From: Elusimicrobiota bacterium
GTDB lineage: Bacteria > Elusimicrobiota > Elusimicrobia > F11
NCBI GenBank assembly: GCA_003140895.1
Contig: PLLH01000088.1
Span: 1-41,064, forward strand
Length of the DNA: 41,064 nucleotides
Reading direction: 5' to 3'
Shown here: positions 8,492 to 15,306 of the stretch, in pieces
Position numbering within the stretch: the first letter of the stretch is position 1
Layout of the letters: every line of letters starts with the position of its first letter
Translations under genes and position numbers: made by a program
The notes under the pieces: model-generated
What the model was told of the DNA's origin: nothing
The model's input: only the letters and a program-made list of their open reading frames with translations
The model's database searches: none

Positions 8492-9175
8492 TTAATCTTC
8501 CGGGTCGAAGCGATAGCCGACCCCTTTCAAGCTGTGAACCCACGTGCTTAACGGACCCAATTTCCGGCGGACTTGATCCACATGCACGTCAATGGTGCGA
8601 GTGGACCCCGTGAACTCGACGCCCCACACCGCCTCGGACATGGATCCGCGCGTCACCACGCATCCTTTTTTCACGATGAAATAAGCCAGGAGTTCGAACT
8701 CTTTGGGCGTGAGCGCGATGGGCTTGTTGTGAACGGTGGCCGAATAGCGGGCGTAATCCAACACGAGCGGGCCCAGCATAAACCGCCGCTCGGACGGATC
8801 CGGATGAAAACGCCGGAGCACCGCCTTGATCCGCGCCAAGAATTCCCCTTTCCGGAACGGCTTTGGAATATAGTCGTCGGCGCCCAACTCAAACCCGACC
8901 ACGATATCCGGCTCGTCCGATTTCACGCTCACCATAATAATAGGAATGTGCTTGGTCCGGGGGTCCCCCTTTAATTCACGGCAAACTTCGCGGCCGTCCA
9001 TATTGGGGAGGCGAATGTCTAAGAGAAGAAGGTCGGGTGGGTTGGCTCTGATTTTTTTGAGGGCGGCGACGGGATCGGTTTCCGTCACAACCATGTAGCC
9101 TTCGGATTGGAGAAGATCGGAAGCGATCTTCAGCATATCCGGTTCATCATCAAGGGCAAAGATTCGTATATTCAA
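8492..9175 (-). CDS. OmpR/PhoB-family response regulator
   Basis: 227 residues. The receiver domain (1-120) has the acidic pair D9-D10, phosphoacceptor D53 in LLLLDIRLPNMDG, S83 in the Thr/Ser position and K105 in PKPF, so it looks functional. The C-terminal winged helix (130-227) shows the family pattern ALTPKEFELLAYF, then TIDVHVDQVRRKLG and KGVGYRF. It binds DNA after phosphorylation, most likely by the kinase at 4324-5679. The start codon is TTG, preceded by AGGAGA at good spacing. It opens a four-gene operon ahead of the FadL gene. The palindrome at 9219-9249 and two promoters lie directly upstream, so autoregulation is plausible. Confidence 0.93.
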   Translation of the reverse strand: MNIRIFALDDEPDMLKIASDLLQSEGYMVVTETDPVAALKKIRANPPDLLLLDIRLPNMDGREVCRELKGDPRTKHIPIIMVSVKSDEPDIVVGFELGADDYIPKPFRKGEFLARIKAVLRRFHPDPSERRFMLGPLVLDYARYSATVHNKPIALTPKEFELLAYFIVKKGCVVTRGSMSEAVWGVEFTGSTRTIDVHVDQVRRKLGPLSTWVHSLKGVGYRFDPED

Positions 9176-9218
9176 TCGCGTTCTCCTAGGGGAAAAAGAA
9201 CTGGTTGCTCTTTCCGAA

Positions 9219-9249
9219 TTTAACTCACGAATAATTCAAAAGAGTTAAA
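9219..9249. promoter_or_regulatory. Palindromic operator-like site upstream of the response regulator
   Basis: TTTAACTC, 15 nt, GAGTTAAA: an 8-bp perfect inverted repeat. It lies just downstream of the -10 of promoter P2 and about 45 nt ahead of the TTG start. This is where a repressor or autoregulator would block transcription. It could also fold as a weak leader hairpin. Which protein binds is unknown. Confidence 0.45.
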
Positions 9250-9259
9250 ACGCGCAATC

Positions 9260-9288
9260 ATTGTGCCTTATCGACGGGAAAAAGTCAA
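9260..9288 (-). promoter_or_regulatory. Sigma70-like promoter P2 of the regulator-FadL-sensor operon
   Basis: On the minus strand, TTGACT (9283-9288), a 17-bp spacer, then CACAAT (9260-9265). The -35 matches consensus at five of six positions. Its predicted start near 9253 places the 9219-9249 palindrome at the beginning of the transcript. Confidence 0.45.
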
Positions 9289-9321
9289 AAAATCCGCCGC
9301 TTGAGCGTTTCAAATCGGTTT

Positions 9322-9365
9322 ATTGTATCGGATTGCTCACCAGGTGGGAATAGTACTTTCGGGCA
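9322..9365 (-). promoter_or_regulatory. Promoter P1 with conserved upstream element (copy 2)
   Basis: On the minus strand, TTCCCA (9345-9350), a 17-bp spacer, then TACAAT (9322-9327). The -35 is embedded in the 21-bp element at 9345-9365 that matches 3094-3114 at 20 of 21 positions. The spacer sequences of the two copies differ almost completely, so the element and the -10 appear to be the conserved parts. Here it would give a leader of about 140 nt before the response-regulator TTG. Confidence 0.5.
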
Positions 9366-9386
9366 AAAAAGCGGAGACCTGATGAG

Positions 9387-9959
9387 CTACTGAAAGGAAA
9401 GTGTCTTGGCTTCCTGGCGGAACGCCTCGAAAGCGTCGGGATTAAAGGCGGAGAAGAGGATCATTTTCATTTTGGTGTTTTTCCGTTGGAAGTATTTCGA
9501 GATGTCTTCCAACATTTCTCTCGCGATGAGGGGATAGGGAGGCTGAGCCTTGGGACACCCCAGAACGGGGAAGGCGAGGGTCTGAAGCCGCAGGAATTCC
9601 GCGTAGCGAATGGCCCGGTCGACCCCTTCGCGAATGAAAATTCGCGTTTTATCAAAGTCCTTCTCACCCAATAAAACCGTCAGGAAGAGATATTTGACGT
9701 GGAGGTTTCCGCCGGGGAGAACGACGACCTTGCCGAACGGCTCGGGAAACATGGGGCGATGATGATGAATGTCTTTTCCGGCGGCCTGGCTGATCACGCG
9801 CGCCACACCGGAGCAGAAATCCAGATTTTGGTCTACCGGGCATACCAGCGCGTCGGCTTGAAGGGCGTTGACGTCTCCATGGTGGACGGTGAGTTTTCGA
9901 TCACCGAAAGAAAGGCTCAAGGAATGAGGGTCTTCGGACAAACGAACCGGATGAGGCAC
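9387..9959 (-). CDS. Macrodomain-like protein with a divergent active loop
   Basis: About 190 residues from GTG 9959, which is preceded by TTAGGAGG. The 277-aa ORF in the track runs back through the PilZ gene and is too long. The pattern is that of a macrodomain: a start strand KLTVHHGDV (Asp 29), ADALVCPVDQNLDFCSGVARVI where family members read VNAANxxLxxGGGVxxAI, a later alternating strand region TLAFPVLGC and a C-terminal helix. The catalytic Asn pair is replaced (CPVD), so hydrolysis of ADP-ribosyl groups is doubtful; it may only bind ADP-ribose-like ligands. It follows the PilZ gene by 16 nt, forming a two-gene unit. The family assignment is by motif only. Confidence 0.7.
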   Translation of the reverse strand: MPHPVRLSEDPHSLSLSFGDRKLTVHHGDVNALQADALVCPVDQNLDFCSGVARVISQAAGKDIHHHRPMFPEPFGKVVVLPGGNLHVKYLFLTVLLGEKDFDKTRIFIREGVDRAIRYAEFLRLQTLAFPVLGCPKAQPPYPLIAREMLEDISKYFQRKNTKMKMILFSAFNPDAFEAFRQEAKTLSFQ

Positions 9960-9975
9960 GTGGGCACCTCCTAAC

Positions 9976-10434
9976 TTAAGCGATCGATGGTTTTTTAACG
10001 TGTTTGAGTTTGGCCGGCTTTTCGCAAAGATCCCAATTGGCGCAGCCGTGGAAACAAATGGTTTGGGACTCGTTCCGGATTCGCTCTTCGCATTCCCAGT
10101 GGGCCTCTCCCATATGAGTGAGTTGTTTTTGATGATCCGGGTCGATCTTCGTAAATTGGATTCCAACAACGGAGGTGTGTTCTTTCGGACGGTTCCAGAC
10201 AATATTGCCTTCCACTTCAAAACGGTCGAGGCCGGGCAGATGCATATTGAGCTTCAGGCTTGGAGTGCCTTTGATGGCTTCCATGAGAACCAAGTCCATG
10301 CCGCCGGCGGACAAATTGGTGATGACACCGGGAACTTGCCGTGAATGAAAATGGGAATCGATCATCGTCAGTTCAATGGGTTCGGCCATGTCCTTAAGAA
10401 CCGGAAGGCGTTTATGCTTTCTTCGCTCGTTCAT
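9976..10434 (-). CDS. PilZ-domain protein with C-terminal cysteine cluster
   Basis: About 152 residues from ATG 10434, chosen because GGAGGAG sits just upstream; the track start at 10494 lacks one. The two c-di-GMP-binding motifs are present: RRKHKR (RxxxR, residues 4-8) and NLSAGG (D/NxSxxG, about residue 40). The core ends near VGIQFTKI. A tail follows with four cysteines (ECEER, ICFHGC, WDLCEKP) in the pattern C-x14-C-x3-C-x5-C, which could bind a metal; that is not a standard part of PilZ proteins. Role: probable c-di-GMP receptor in the cytoplasm, co-transcribed with the macrodomain gene. Its target is unknown. Confidence 0.87.
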   Translation of the reverse strand: MNERRKHKRLPVLKDMAEPIELTMIDSHFHSRQVPGVITNLSAGGMDLVLMEAIKGTPSLKLNMHLPGLDRFEVEGNIVWNRPKEHTSVVGIQFTKIDPDHQKQLTHMGEAHWECEERIRNESQTICFHGCANWDLCEKPAKLKHVKKPSIA

Positions 10435-10461
10435 GAATCTCCTCCGCTTAAAATTTCCGAC

Positions 10462-10504
10462 GACAACGGTTGTCACAATACCACATCTCGCCAACGTCTC
10501 GCAA
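10462..10504 (-). promoter_or_regulatory. Candidate promoter and 13-bp palindrome upstream of the PilZ gene
   Basis: On the minus strand, TTGCGA (10499-10504), an 18-bp spacer, then TATTGT (10475-10480). Directly after the -10 is GACAACCGTTGTC (10462-10474), a palindrome with 6-bp arms around one base. This overlaps the expected transcription start and suggests an operator for a dimeric regulator. Both promoter hexamers are only moderate matches. Confidence 0.35.
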
Positions 10505-10516
10505 GAAAAAGCCCCG

Positions 10517-11806
10517 TTACACGCATTCGCCGTGGAGTTCGCGAGAGTGGGTTCCCGTGATCTTCACCTTCACGATTTGACCGCATTTTAAATGCTGATT
10601 TTTAATCCGGGCCCGCCAAGCCCCCCTCGTTTTCCCTCGAAAAAGGCCCTCCCCTTTGTCGTCTTCAATCAGCACTTCTTGAACGGAATGAAGCAGAGCG
10701 CGCGCTTTTTCGGTCCCTTTCTTATTGGTGAGATCCAACAGGGCGTTCAGACGGTCTTGTTTCACGTGGGTGGGAACGTCATCGGCCTCTTGCGCGGACG
10801 CGGTTCCGGGCCGGGGCGAATAGCCGAAACAGTAGGCGGAATCAAAATCCGCTTCTTCAATAAGGCTCATCGTCTCACGAAAATCGTCCTCCGTTTCTCC
10901 CGGATACCCCGCGATCAAATCCGTCGAAATGACAATCGATGGAATAAGCTCGCGCAACCGGCGCAGGCTCGCCAAGAATGAGTCGCGCGTGTAACTGCGC
11001 TTCATGGCTTTTAAAATTTTGCTGGAGCCGGATTGGACGGGAAGATGGATGGCTTCGCACACCCTGGAGCTCTCGGCCATGGCCTGGATCAGCCTCTCGG
11101 TCATGTAATAAGGATGCGGACTCGTAAACCGGATTCGTTCAAGGCCGGGAATGGCGTTCACGTCTCGGAGCAAGTCAGAAAAATCATAGCCGCCCCGGGG
11201 CGGCAGGGACGGTTTATAAGAATTGACCGTCTGCCCCAAAAGCCAAATCTCTTTGGCGCCGGCGTCCACGCGCCTCTTTACTTCAGAGAGAATATCCGGC
11301 ACCGGGCGATACGACTCCCGTCCCCGGACAGACGGAACGATACAATAGGAGCAATTGTAATTGCATCCTCGCATGATCGTCACGCCCTGGCTCACGGGAG
11401 AAAGAGTCGATACGCTCTGCTCCGAGGGAATCAAAGCGTCCATGTTCTGTTTTGATGAGAGGACCTCATCCAGCCGCGCGGAAAATTGGTCGATCTCCTT
11501 GGCTCCCACAAAAAGATCCACGTGAGGGAAGCGTTTCTCCCATTTTCCCTTGGAGTGTTCCACCGCGCACCCCGCCACGATAATCAAACGGGACGGGTTC
11601 GCGTCCTTCCACTCTTCCAGGCTGCCGATATAGGAGGAGGCTTTGTGCTCCGCCATATCTCGAACCGTGCAGGTGTTGACGAGCGCCGCGTCCGCTGAAT
11701 CGAGATCGGCCACTTCTTGAAACCCGCGCGCTTTAAGGTGGGCCCCCATCTCGTCGGAATCAGCGACGTTCATCTGGCATCCAAAGGTTTTTGAAAAGTA
11801 TTTCAC
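10517..11806 (-). CDS. miaB: tRNA-2-methylthio-N6-dimethylallyladenosine synthase (MiaB-type methylthiotransferase)
   Basis: 429 residues from GTG 11806; the 15 extra residues of the track ORF are unlike MiaB and lie across a promoter. Domains: N-terminal UPF0004 (FSKTFGCQMNVADSDEMG, with further Cys in VNTCTVRD and VAGCAVEH, binding one Fe-S cluster), radical SAM (GCNYNCSYCIVPSVRGRE, the CxxxCxxC cluster), then a C-terminal TRAM domain (IEDDKGEGLFRGKTRG). The sequence is closer to MiaB than to RimO or MtaB because of the FGCQMN start and VRGRE motif. It adds a methylthio group to i6A37 in tRNAs reading UNN codons. The GTG lies 7 nt after a perfect TATAAT with no Shine-Dalgarno, so the mRNA may be leaderless. 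The PilZ gene follows after 82 nt. Confidence 0.9.
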   Translation of the reverse strand: MKYFSKTFGCQMNVADSDEMGAHLKARGFQEVADLDSADAALVNTCTVRDMAEHKASSYIGSLEEWKDANPSRLIIVAGCAVEHSKGKWEKRFPHVDLFVGAKEIDQFSARLDEVLSSKQNMDALIPSEQSVSTLSPVSQGVTIMRGCNYNCSYCIVPSVRGRESYRPVPDILSEVKRRVDAGAKEIWLLGQTVNSYKPSLPPRGGYDFSDLLRDVNAIPGLERIRFTSPHPYYMTERLIQAMAESSRVCEAIHLPVQSGSSKILKAMKRSYTRDSFLASLRRLRELIPSIVISTDLIAGYPGETEDDFRETMSLIEEADFDSAYCFGYSPRPGTASAQEADDVPTHVKQDRLNALLDLTNKKGTEKARALLHSVQEVLIEDDKGEGLFRGKTRGAWRARIKNQHLKCGQIVKVKITGTHSRELHGECV

Positions 11807-11819
11807 GTCGAGGATTATA
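11804..11819 (-). promoter_or_regulatory. Leaderless-type promoter of miaB
   Basis: TATAAT (11814-11819) ends 7 nt before the GTG start of miaB (TATAATCCTCGACGTG). A transcript starting at the normal distance from this -10 would begin at the start codon. There is no convincing -35. The same -10 and 7-nt spacing recur at 15106-15121. Confidence 0.55.
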
Positions 11820-11828
11820 CTACTTGGG

Positions 11829-12623
11829 CTAAAAATGGTGTTTCGTGGCACTTGAATCGCGGTGGTATTGCCCGAATTCCTTCATCTGGAGGACTTCCTC
11901 CCCGGGGAAAATAGTGCCTTCGACACAAACCCTTTTTCCGGAGTCATCAAGACTGCAGGCTCCGCAAACGCCGAAGCCACACTTCATCTGGCGTTCCAAA
12001 CTAATATAAGAACGGACTTTTGAATCCCGGCAAAGCTCCGCCACCTTTTTCTCCATCCGCTCGGGGCCGCAAACATAGACAGAATCAACCTTCTGATTTT
12101 TGAGGATGCGGGCCAGCGCATCGGCGGTCGTGCCGCGTTCGCCGAACGAGCCGTCATCTGTCGTATAAATGGCGCCCAGCCCAAGCGTTGCCACACGCTT
12201 TCGGTAAAGGAGTTGAGCCTCTGTTTTTGCGCCGATAATCATGGTGGCGGTCAATTTTTGCGAAAGAGCTTCTTCCGCCAGAAGCATGAGCGAAGCCGTT
12301 CCGTAACCGCCTCCCACCAGGACGACTGTTTTCCCTTCAAGTTGAAAAGCATTTCCGTAAGGGCCCAACACGCCGAGAAGATCCCCTTCTTTAAGCTCAC
12401 ATACTTTCTTAGACCAAGGGCCGACGGCGCAAACAGTAACACCGATATGATCTTTGGTCTGATAGGAAATCCCGACGGGTTTGGCGTCAATACCGGGAAG
12501 CCAGATCATGCAAAATTGTCCGGGTTTGGCCTTGAGTTGGCAGGGAAGTAAAAAACTCTTTATCCCGTTAGCTTCCTCGATCACCTGGGAAATTCGAACC
12601 GTGATGGGCAATTCAAACTTCAT
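11829..12623 (-). CDS. pyrK: Dihydroorotate dehydrogenase B electron-transfer subunit
   Basis: 264 residues. It has the ferredoxin-reductase layout: an FAD-binding barrel (1-100), an NAD-binding region with GGGYGTA near 105 and VYVCGPERM near 190, and a C-terminal [2Fe-2S] site with four cysteines (MKCGFGVCGACSLDD...RVCVEG, C215, C220, C223, C233). PyrK passes electrons from dihydroorotate oxidation in PyrD to NAD+. The usual RPxS flavin motif reads KPVGIS here, a mild departure. The start overlaps the end of pyrD by 11 nt, which fits the known PyrD-PyrK heterotetramer. The pair sits away from the pyrimidine cluster at 26-31 kb, which has its own class 2 enzyme. Confidence 0.92.
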   Translation of the reverse strand: MKFELPITVRISQVIEEANGIKSFLLPCQLKAKPGQFCMIWLPGIDAKPVGISYQTKDHIGVTVCAVGPWSKKVCELKEGDLLGVLGPYGNAFQLEGKTVVLVGGGYGTASLMLLAEEALSQKLTATMIIGAKTEAQLLYRKRVATLGLGAIYTTDDGSFGERGTTADALARILKNQKVDSVYVCGPERMEKKVAELCRDSKVRSYISLERQMKCGFGVCGACSLDDSGKRVCVEGTIFPGEEVLQMKEFGQYHRDSSATKHHF

Positions 12624-13530
12624 GGGCTGCTCCTCGAATCTCTTTTAAGGACTTGATGTTTTCCGTGTCCATGAAGGCCTGCATCTCCTGGCAGACTTGT
12701 CGAAAGACGGTGATACCCCGGTCGTAGACGCCGGATCCGATGCCGACCGCGGTGGCGCCGGCCATGATCATTTCAATGGCATCTTGTCCCGTGGCAACGC
12801 CGCCTGTCCCAATGATGGGAATCTTCACGGCCTGGGCGATTTCATAAACGCACCGGACCGCGATGGGCCGAAGGGCGCGGCCGCTGATGCCCCCGATCTT
12901 TCCGCCCAGAATCGGTTTCCGACTGACAATATCGATAATCATTCCGGGGCCCGCCGTATTGACCGCGGTAATGGCGTCGGCCCCCGCCGCTTCGGCCGCT
13001 TTGGCCAGATCCACAAGTCCCATGACGTTGGGTGATAATTTAACAAACACAGGGACACGAGACCTGTCTTTGACAAGGCGAGTGACGGCCTCCGTCTTTT
13101 CCGGGGTGCTCAAGCCCGCCATGGTTCCGTAGCCCGGTGTATGGGGACAGGAGAGAACCACCTCGAGTGCAGAAAAGTTTAACGCGGCCGCTTTCTCGGC
13201 CAAAATCTTATAGTCATCCTCATTGCGGCCGGTGATACTGCCAATCACAGGGACCCCGACCGATGTGAGATCAGAAAATTCGTCCCCCACATTGTCTATC
13301 CCTGGATTGGAGTAGCCCACCGAATTAATCATGCCCCCTGGATAGGTCAAAATAATGGGCGCGGGATGTCCTTTTCTCACCTCGATTGACAGTGATTTGA
13401 TCGTCACAGCACCGGCCCCCCCCTGGGCCGCGAGGGTTAGAGAAGCTCGACTGATACCGACAATGCCTGAGGCAAGAATCGTCGGATTTGGAAGCTTCAT
13501 TCCGCATAGTGTGATACTGAGTTCAGACAT
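12613..13530 (-). CDS. pyrD: Dihydroorotate dehydrogenase, class 1B catalytic subunit
   Basis: 305 residues, the usual length of class 1B enzymes. It has the TIM-barrel FMN site with the class 1 catalytic cysteine (LSCPHTPGYG, C128), KSLS for the flavin lysine, NTAGPGM, and the phosphate-binding GTGGVATGQDA. It oxidises dihydroorotate to orotate using NAD+ through PyrK. GGGAG precedes the ATG, and a good sigma70 promoter lies at 13571-13599. pyrK overlaps by 11 nt. Anaerobes and facultative bacteria often use this class. Here it coexists with a class 2 enzyme at 27650-28753. A catabolic pyrimidine role cannot be excluded, but the pyrK overlap argues for class 1B. Confidence 0.94.
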   Translation of the reverse strand: MSELSITLCGMKLPNPTILASGIVGISRASLTLAAQGGAGAVTIKSLSIEVRKGHPAPIILTYPGGMINSVGYSNPGIDNVGDEFSDLTSVGVPVIGSITGRNEDDYKILAEKAAALNFSALEVVLSCPHTPGYGTMAGLSTPEKTEAVTRLVKDRSRVPVFVKLSPNVMGLVDLAKAAEAAGADAITAVNTAGPGMIIDIVSRKPILGGKIGGISGRALRPIAVRCVYEIAQAVKIPIIGTGGVATGQDAIEMIMAGATAVGIGSGVYDRGITVFRQVCQEMQAFMDTENIKSLKEIRGAAHEV

Positions 13531-13570
13531 TATGTCTCCCGGGTTTTTGGCTCACTGACCTGCACGGTTC

Positions 13571-13599
13571 ATTAAAATAAATAGAGATGGAGGGGTCAA
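13571..13599 (-). promoter_or_regulatory. Sigma70-like promoter of pyrD-pyrK
   Basis: On the minus strand, TTGACC (13594-13599), a 17-bp spacer, then TTTAAT (13571-13576). Each hexamer matches consensus at five of six positions. The predicted start lies about 35 nt ahead of the pyrD ATG, which has its own Shine-Dalgarno. Confidence 0.65.
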
Positions 13600-13638
13600 A
13601 TCAGATTGAAAGCCACGCAAGTGAGTGGTTTGTTCTCA

Positions 13639-15108
13639 TCATTTCAACGCGTCTTCCATCCGCTGGGCGTTCTTGCTCACGCTCTCATAATCGGGGAATT
13701 TTTTTACGAGCGCCTTCATTTTTTCAAATCCTTCCTGTCTGCGTCCCGCGTCCCAGAGAGCCAGAGCATACCCGTTTTGATAATCGGGACTCTCCGGATA
13801 GAGCGCAGGGAGAGGCTCCATCACGAGAACGGCCTCCTCCGCACGGCCGCTCTGCATAAGAATAATCCCCAGCCGGTAGCTGGCAAAGCCGCGTGGCCCC
13901 TCCCGAACGGTCACTCGATAATTCTTTTCATCGGACCCGCGCAGATCGACATTGAGATGAACGAGAGTTATCCAGAAGAGGATCCCAAAAATAAAAAAGC
14001 CTTTTGACGCCCACCGCAGAAAGGGACGGGGATGATTCCATAATCGAGCGAGCATCGCCGCCATTGGCAGGAAAAGGACGGGAGAAGACATAAAAATCCA
14101 TTTATCCATCATGACCTGGTTGAGCATCATGGCCGGGATCCGCGTGGCGAAAGTAAAAACAAACCACCCCAGGCAAAACAGGATAACGGTCCTGTGTCGG
14201 GGAATGAACAAAAGCCCCGCCAAAAAGACTCCCAGAACAGCCAGATAAACCGGCCAGAAATGGGAGAGATGAAAGATCGGCGGCCACGTCTCGAGGCCCA
14301 GAGGCACATACAGCACCCGGAGATAGTGGAAGACGATCCTAGGAAGTGCGAGAAAAAGAAACGGCAGGGTTTGGGTCCCCAGGGATTCAGGCATATGGGG
14401 AACAACGCGGGACCTCAAGACGAGAAAGGCGCCGACCGCAGGCAGCATCCACAACAATTGAAGATAATTTTCCCTCAAGCGCTTCTGAAGAAACAGGCAT
14501 AGGAGGAAAAGTCCCGGAAGAACGATGTTGCTTTCTTTTGAAAACAACGCCGGAAACGAGAGGAGGAGCGCCGGCCAACCCCGGTTTTTTAAACAGAGGA
14601 GGAGCGTGGCCAGAAGGAAAAAATTGGCCATCGATTCACCTCCCGTGGCGGCCATAAGATCATCGACGATAACGGGGTTTACGGCGAACAGGCTCGCGAC
14701 GATAAAAGAGACCAGAGGCTCAAATCCCAAGAGAGAAAAGAGGACGAAGATCATTATCGCGTTGGAGAGATGGAACAGAAGGGACACGACATGATATCCC
14801 AGCGGACGCTGGTCCCAAAAAAAATGCTCGACGCGGACCATCAGAGATAAAACCGGGCGGTAATAATATGTGCCGGTTTCCTTATGGACCACTTCCGTCA
14901 AATCGCTCTTAAGTCCCTTCCAATGCAAGCCAGGGTCGCGCTCCGTCGCCCGGATGAGAAAGGGATCGTCGATCATAAAACCAACGCGCAACGTCGGCCA
15001 AAACGCGGTGACTCCGAGAGCAAGGATGAGAACCAGTTTCCGGTAATGAAGGGAAATGAAGCCGCCGACGTTCACGGGCAAGCCGAAGGTATTGATGTTG
15101 TATTCCAC
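13639..15108 (-). CDS. Multi-pass membrane protein, GT-C glycosyltransferase-like, with C-terminal TPRs
   Basis: 489 residues. About ten hydrophobic spans occupy residues 23-390. The first extracytoplasmic loop carries an Asp pair (FMIDDPFL, D47-D48) followed by YYRPVL, the pattern of TMTC/PMT-like GT-C transferases that use lipid-linked sugars. Residues about 395-489 form two TPR-like helices pairs (FASYRLGIILMQSGRAEEAV and later YALALWDAGRRQEGFEKM). I infer a glycosyltransferase acting on exported proteins or lipids; the donor and acceptor are unknown. The GTG start lies 7 nt after TATAAT, suggesting a leaderless mRNA. It is divergent from amtB and ends 108 nt before pyrD. Confidence 0.75.
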   Translation of the reverse strand: MEYNINTFGLPVNVGGFISLHYRKLVLILALGVTAFWPTLRVGFMIDDPFLIRATERDPGLHWKGLKSDLTEVVHKETGTYYYRPVLSLMVRVEHFFWDQRPLGYHVVSLLFHLSNAIMIFVLFSLLGFEPLVSFIVASLFAVNPVIVDDLMAATGGESMANFFLLATLLLCLKNRGWPALLLSFPALFSKESNIVLPGLFLLCLFLQKRLRENYLQLLWMLPAVGAFLVLRSRVVPHMPESLGTQTLPFLFLALPRIVFHYLRVLYVPLGLETWPPIFHLSHFWPVYLAVLGVFLAGLLFIPRHRTVILFCLGWFVFTFATRIPAMMLNQVMMDKWIFMSSPVLFLPMAAMLARLWNHPRPFLRWASKGFFIFGILFWITLVHLNVDLRGSDEKNYRVTVREGPRGFASYRLGIILMQSGRAEEAVLVMEPLPALYPESPDYQNGYALALWDAGRRQEGFEKMKALVKKFPDYESVSKNAQRMEDALK

Positions 15109-15124
15109 GCCGGGAATTATACCA
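15106..15124 (-). promoter_or_regulatory. Leaderless-type extended -10 promoter
   Basis: TGGTATAAT (15116-15124 on the minus strand) is an extended -10 with a perfect TATAAT. Seven nucleotides separate it from the GTG at 15108. The preceding CAAG is shared with the miaB promoter (CAAGTAGTATAATCC against CAAGTGGTATAATTC). No -35 match is seen, as is usual for extended -10 promoters. Confidence 0.55.
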
Positions 15125-15201
15125 CTTGCCCAAAGAAGACTTTCTCGGCGATTAAATGGGGCTTGACGTTGGCGCGCTTAATGTGGAAGTATCCGGTCGG
15201 C

Positions 15202-15219
15202 TTGGCACGGTGATGTGCT
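15202..15219 (+). promoter_or_regulatory. Possible sigma54-like site upstream of amtB (weak)
   Basis: TTGGCACGGTGATGTGCT resembles a -24/-12 promoter (TGGCAC...TTGCT), which is expected for nitrogen-regulated amtB-glnK operons. The GG and GC elements are 11 bp apart instead of 10 and the -12 box is imperfect, so function is uncertain. The rest of the 198-bp divergent spacer shows no better plus-strand promoter. Confidence 0.22.
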
Positions 15220-15306
15220 CAGTGGGACCCTCGACGGTGTCGTCAGGTGGTCCTTCAATTCTTCCCGTCAATGAAACCGACGGGCCATAACAAAGGAGTC
15301 ATCACC

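Noticed and set aside
9219-9249. CRISPR or attachment-site repeat
   Set aside because: A single 8-bp inverted repeat with no further copies in the window; an operator or leader hairpin explains it better.
15202-15219. Confident sigma54 promoter for amtB-glnK
   Set aside because: The GG-GC distance is 11 bp instead of 10 and the -12 box is imperfect; kept only as a low-confidence feature.
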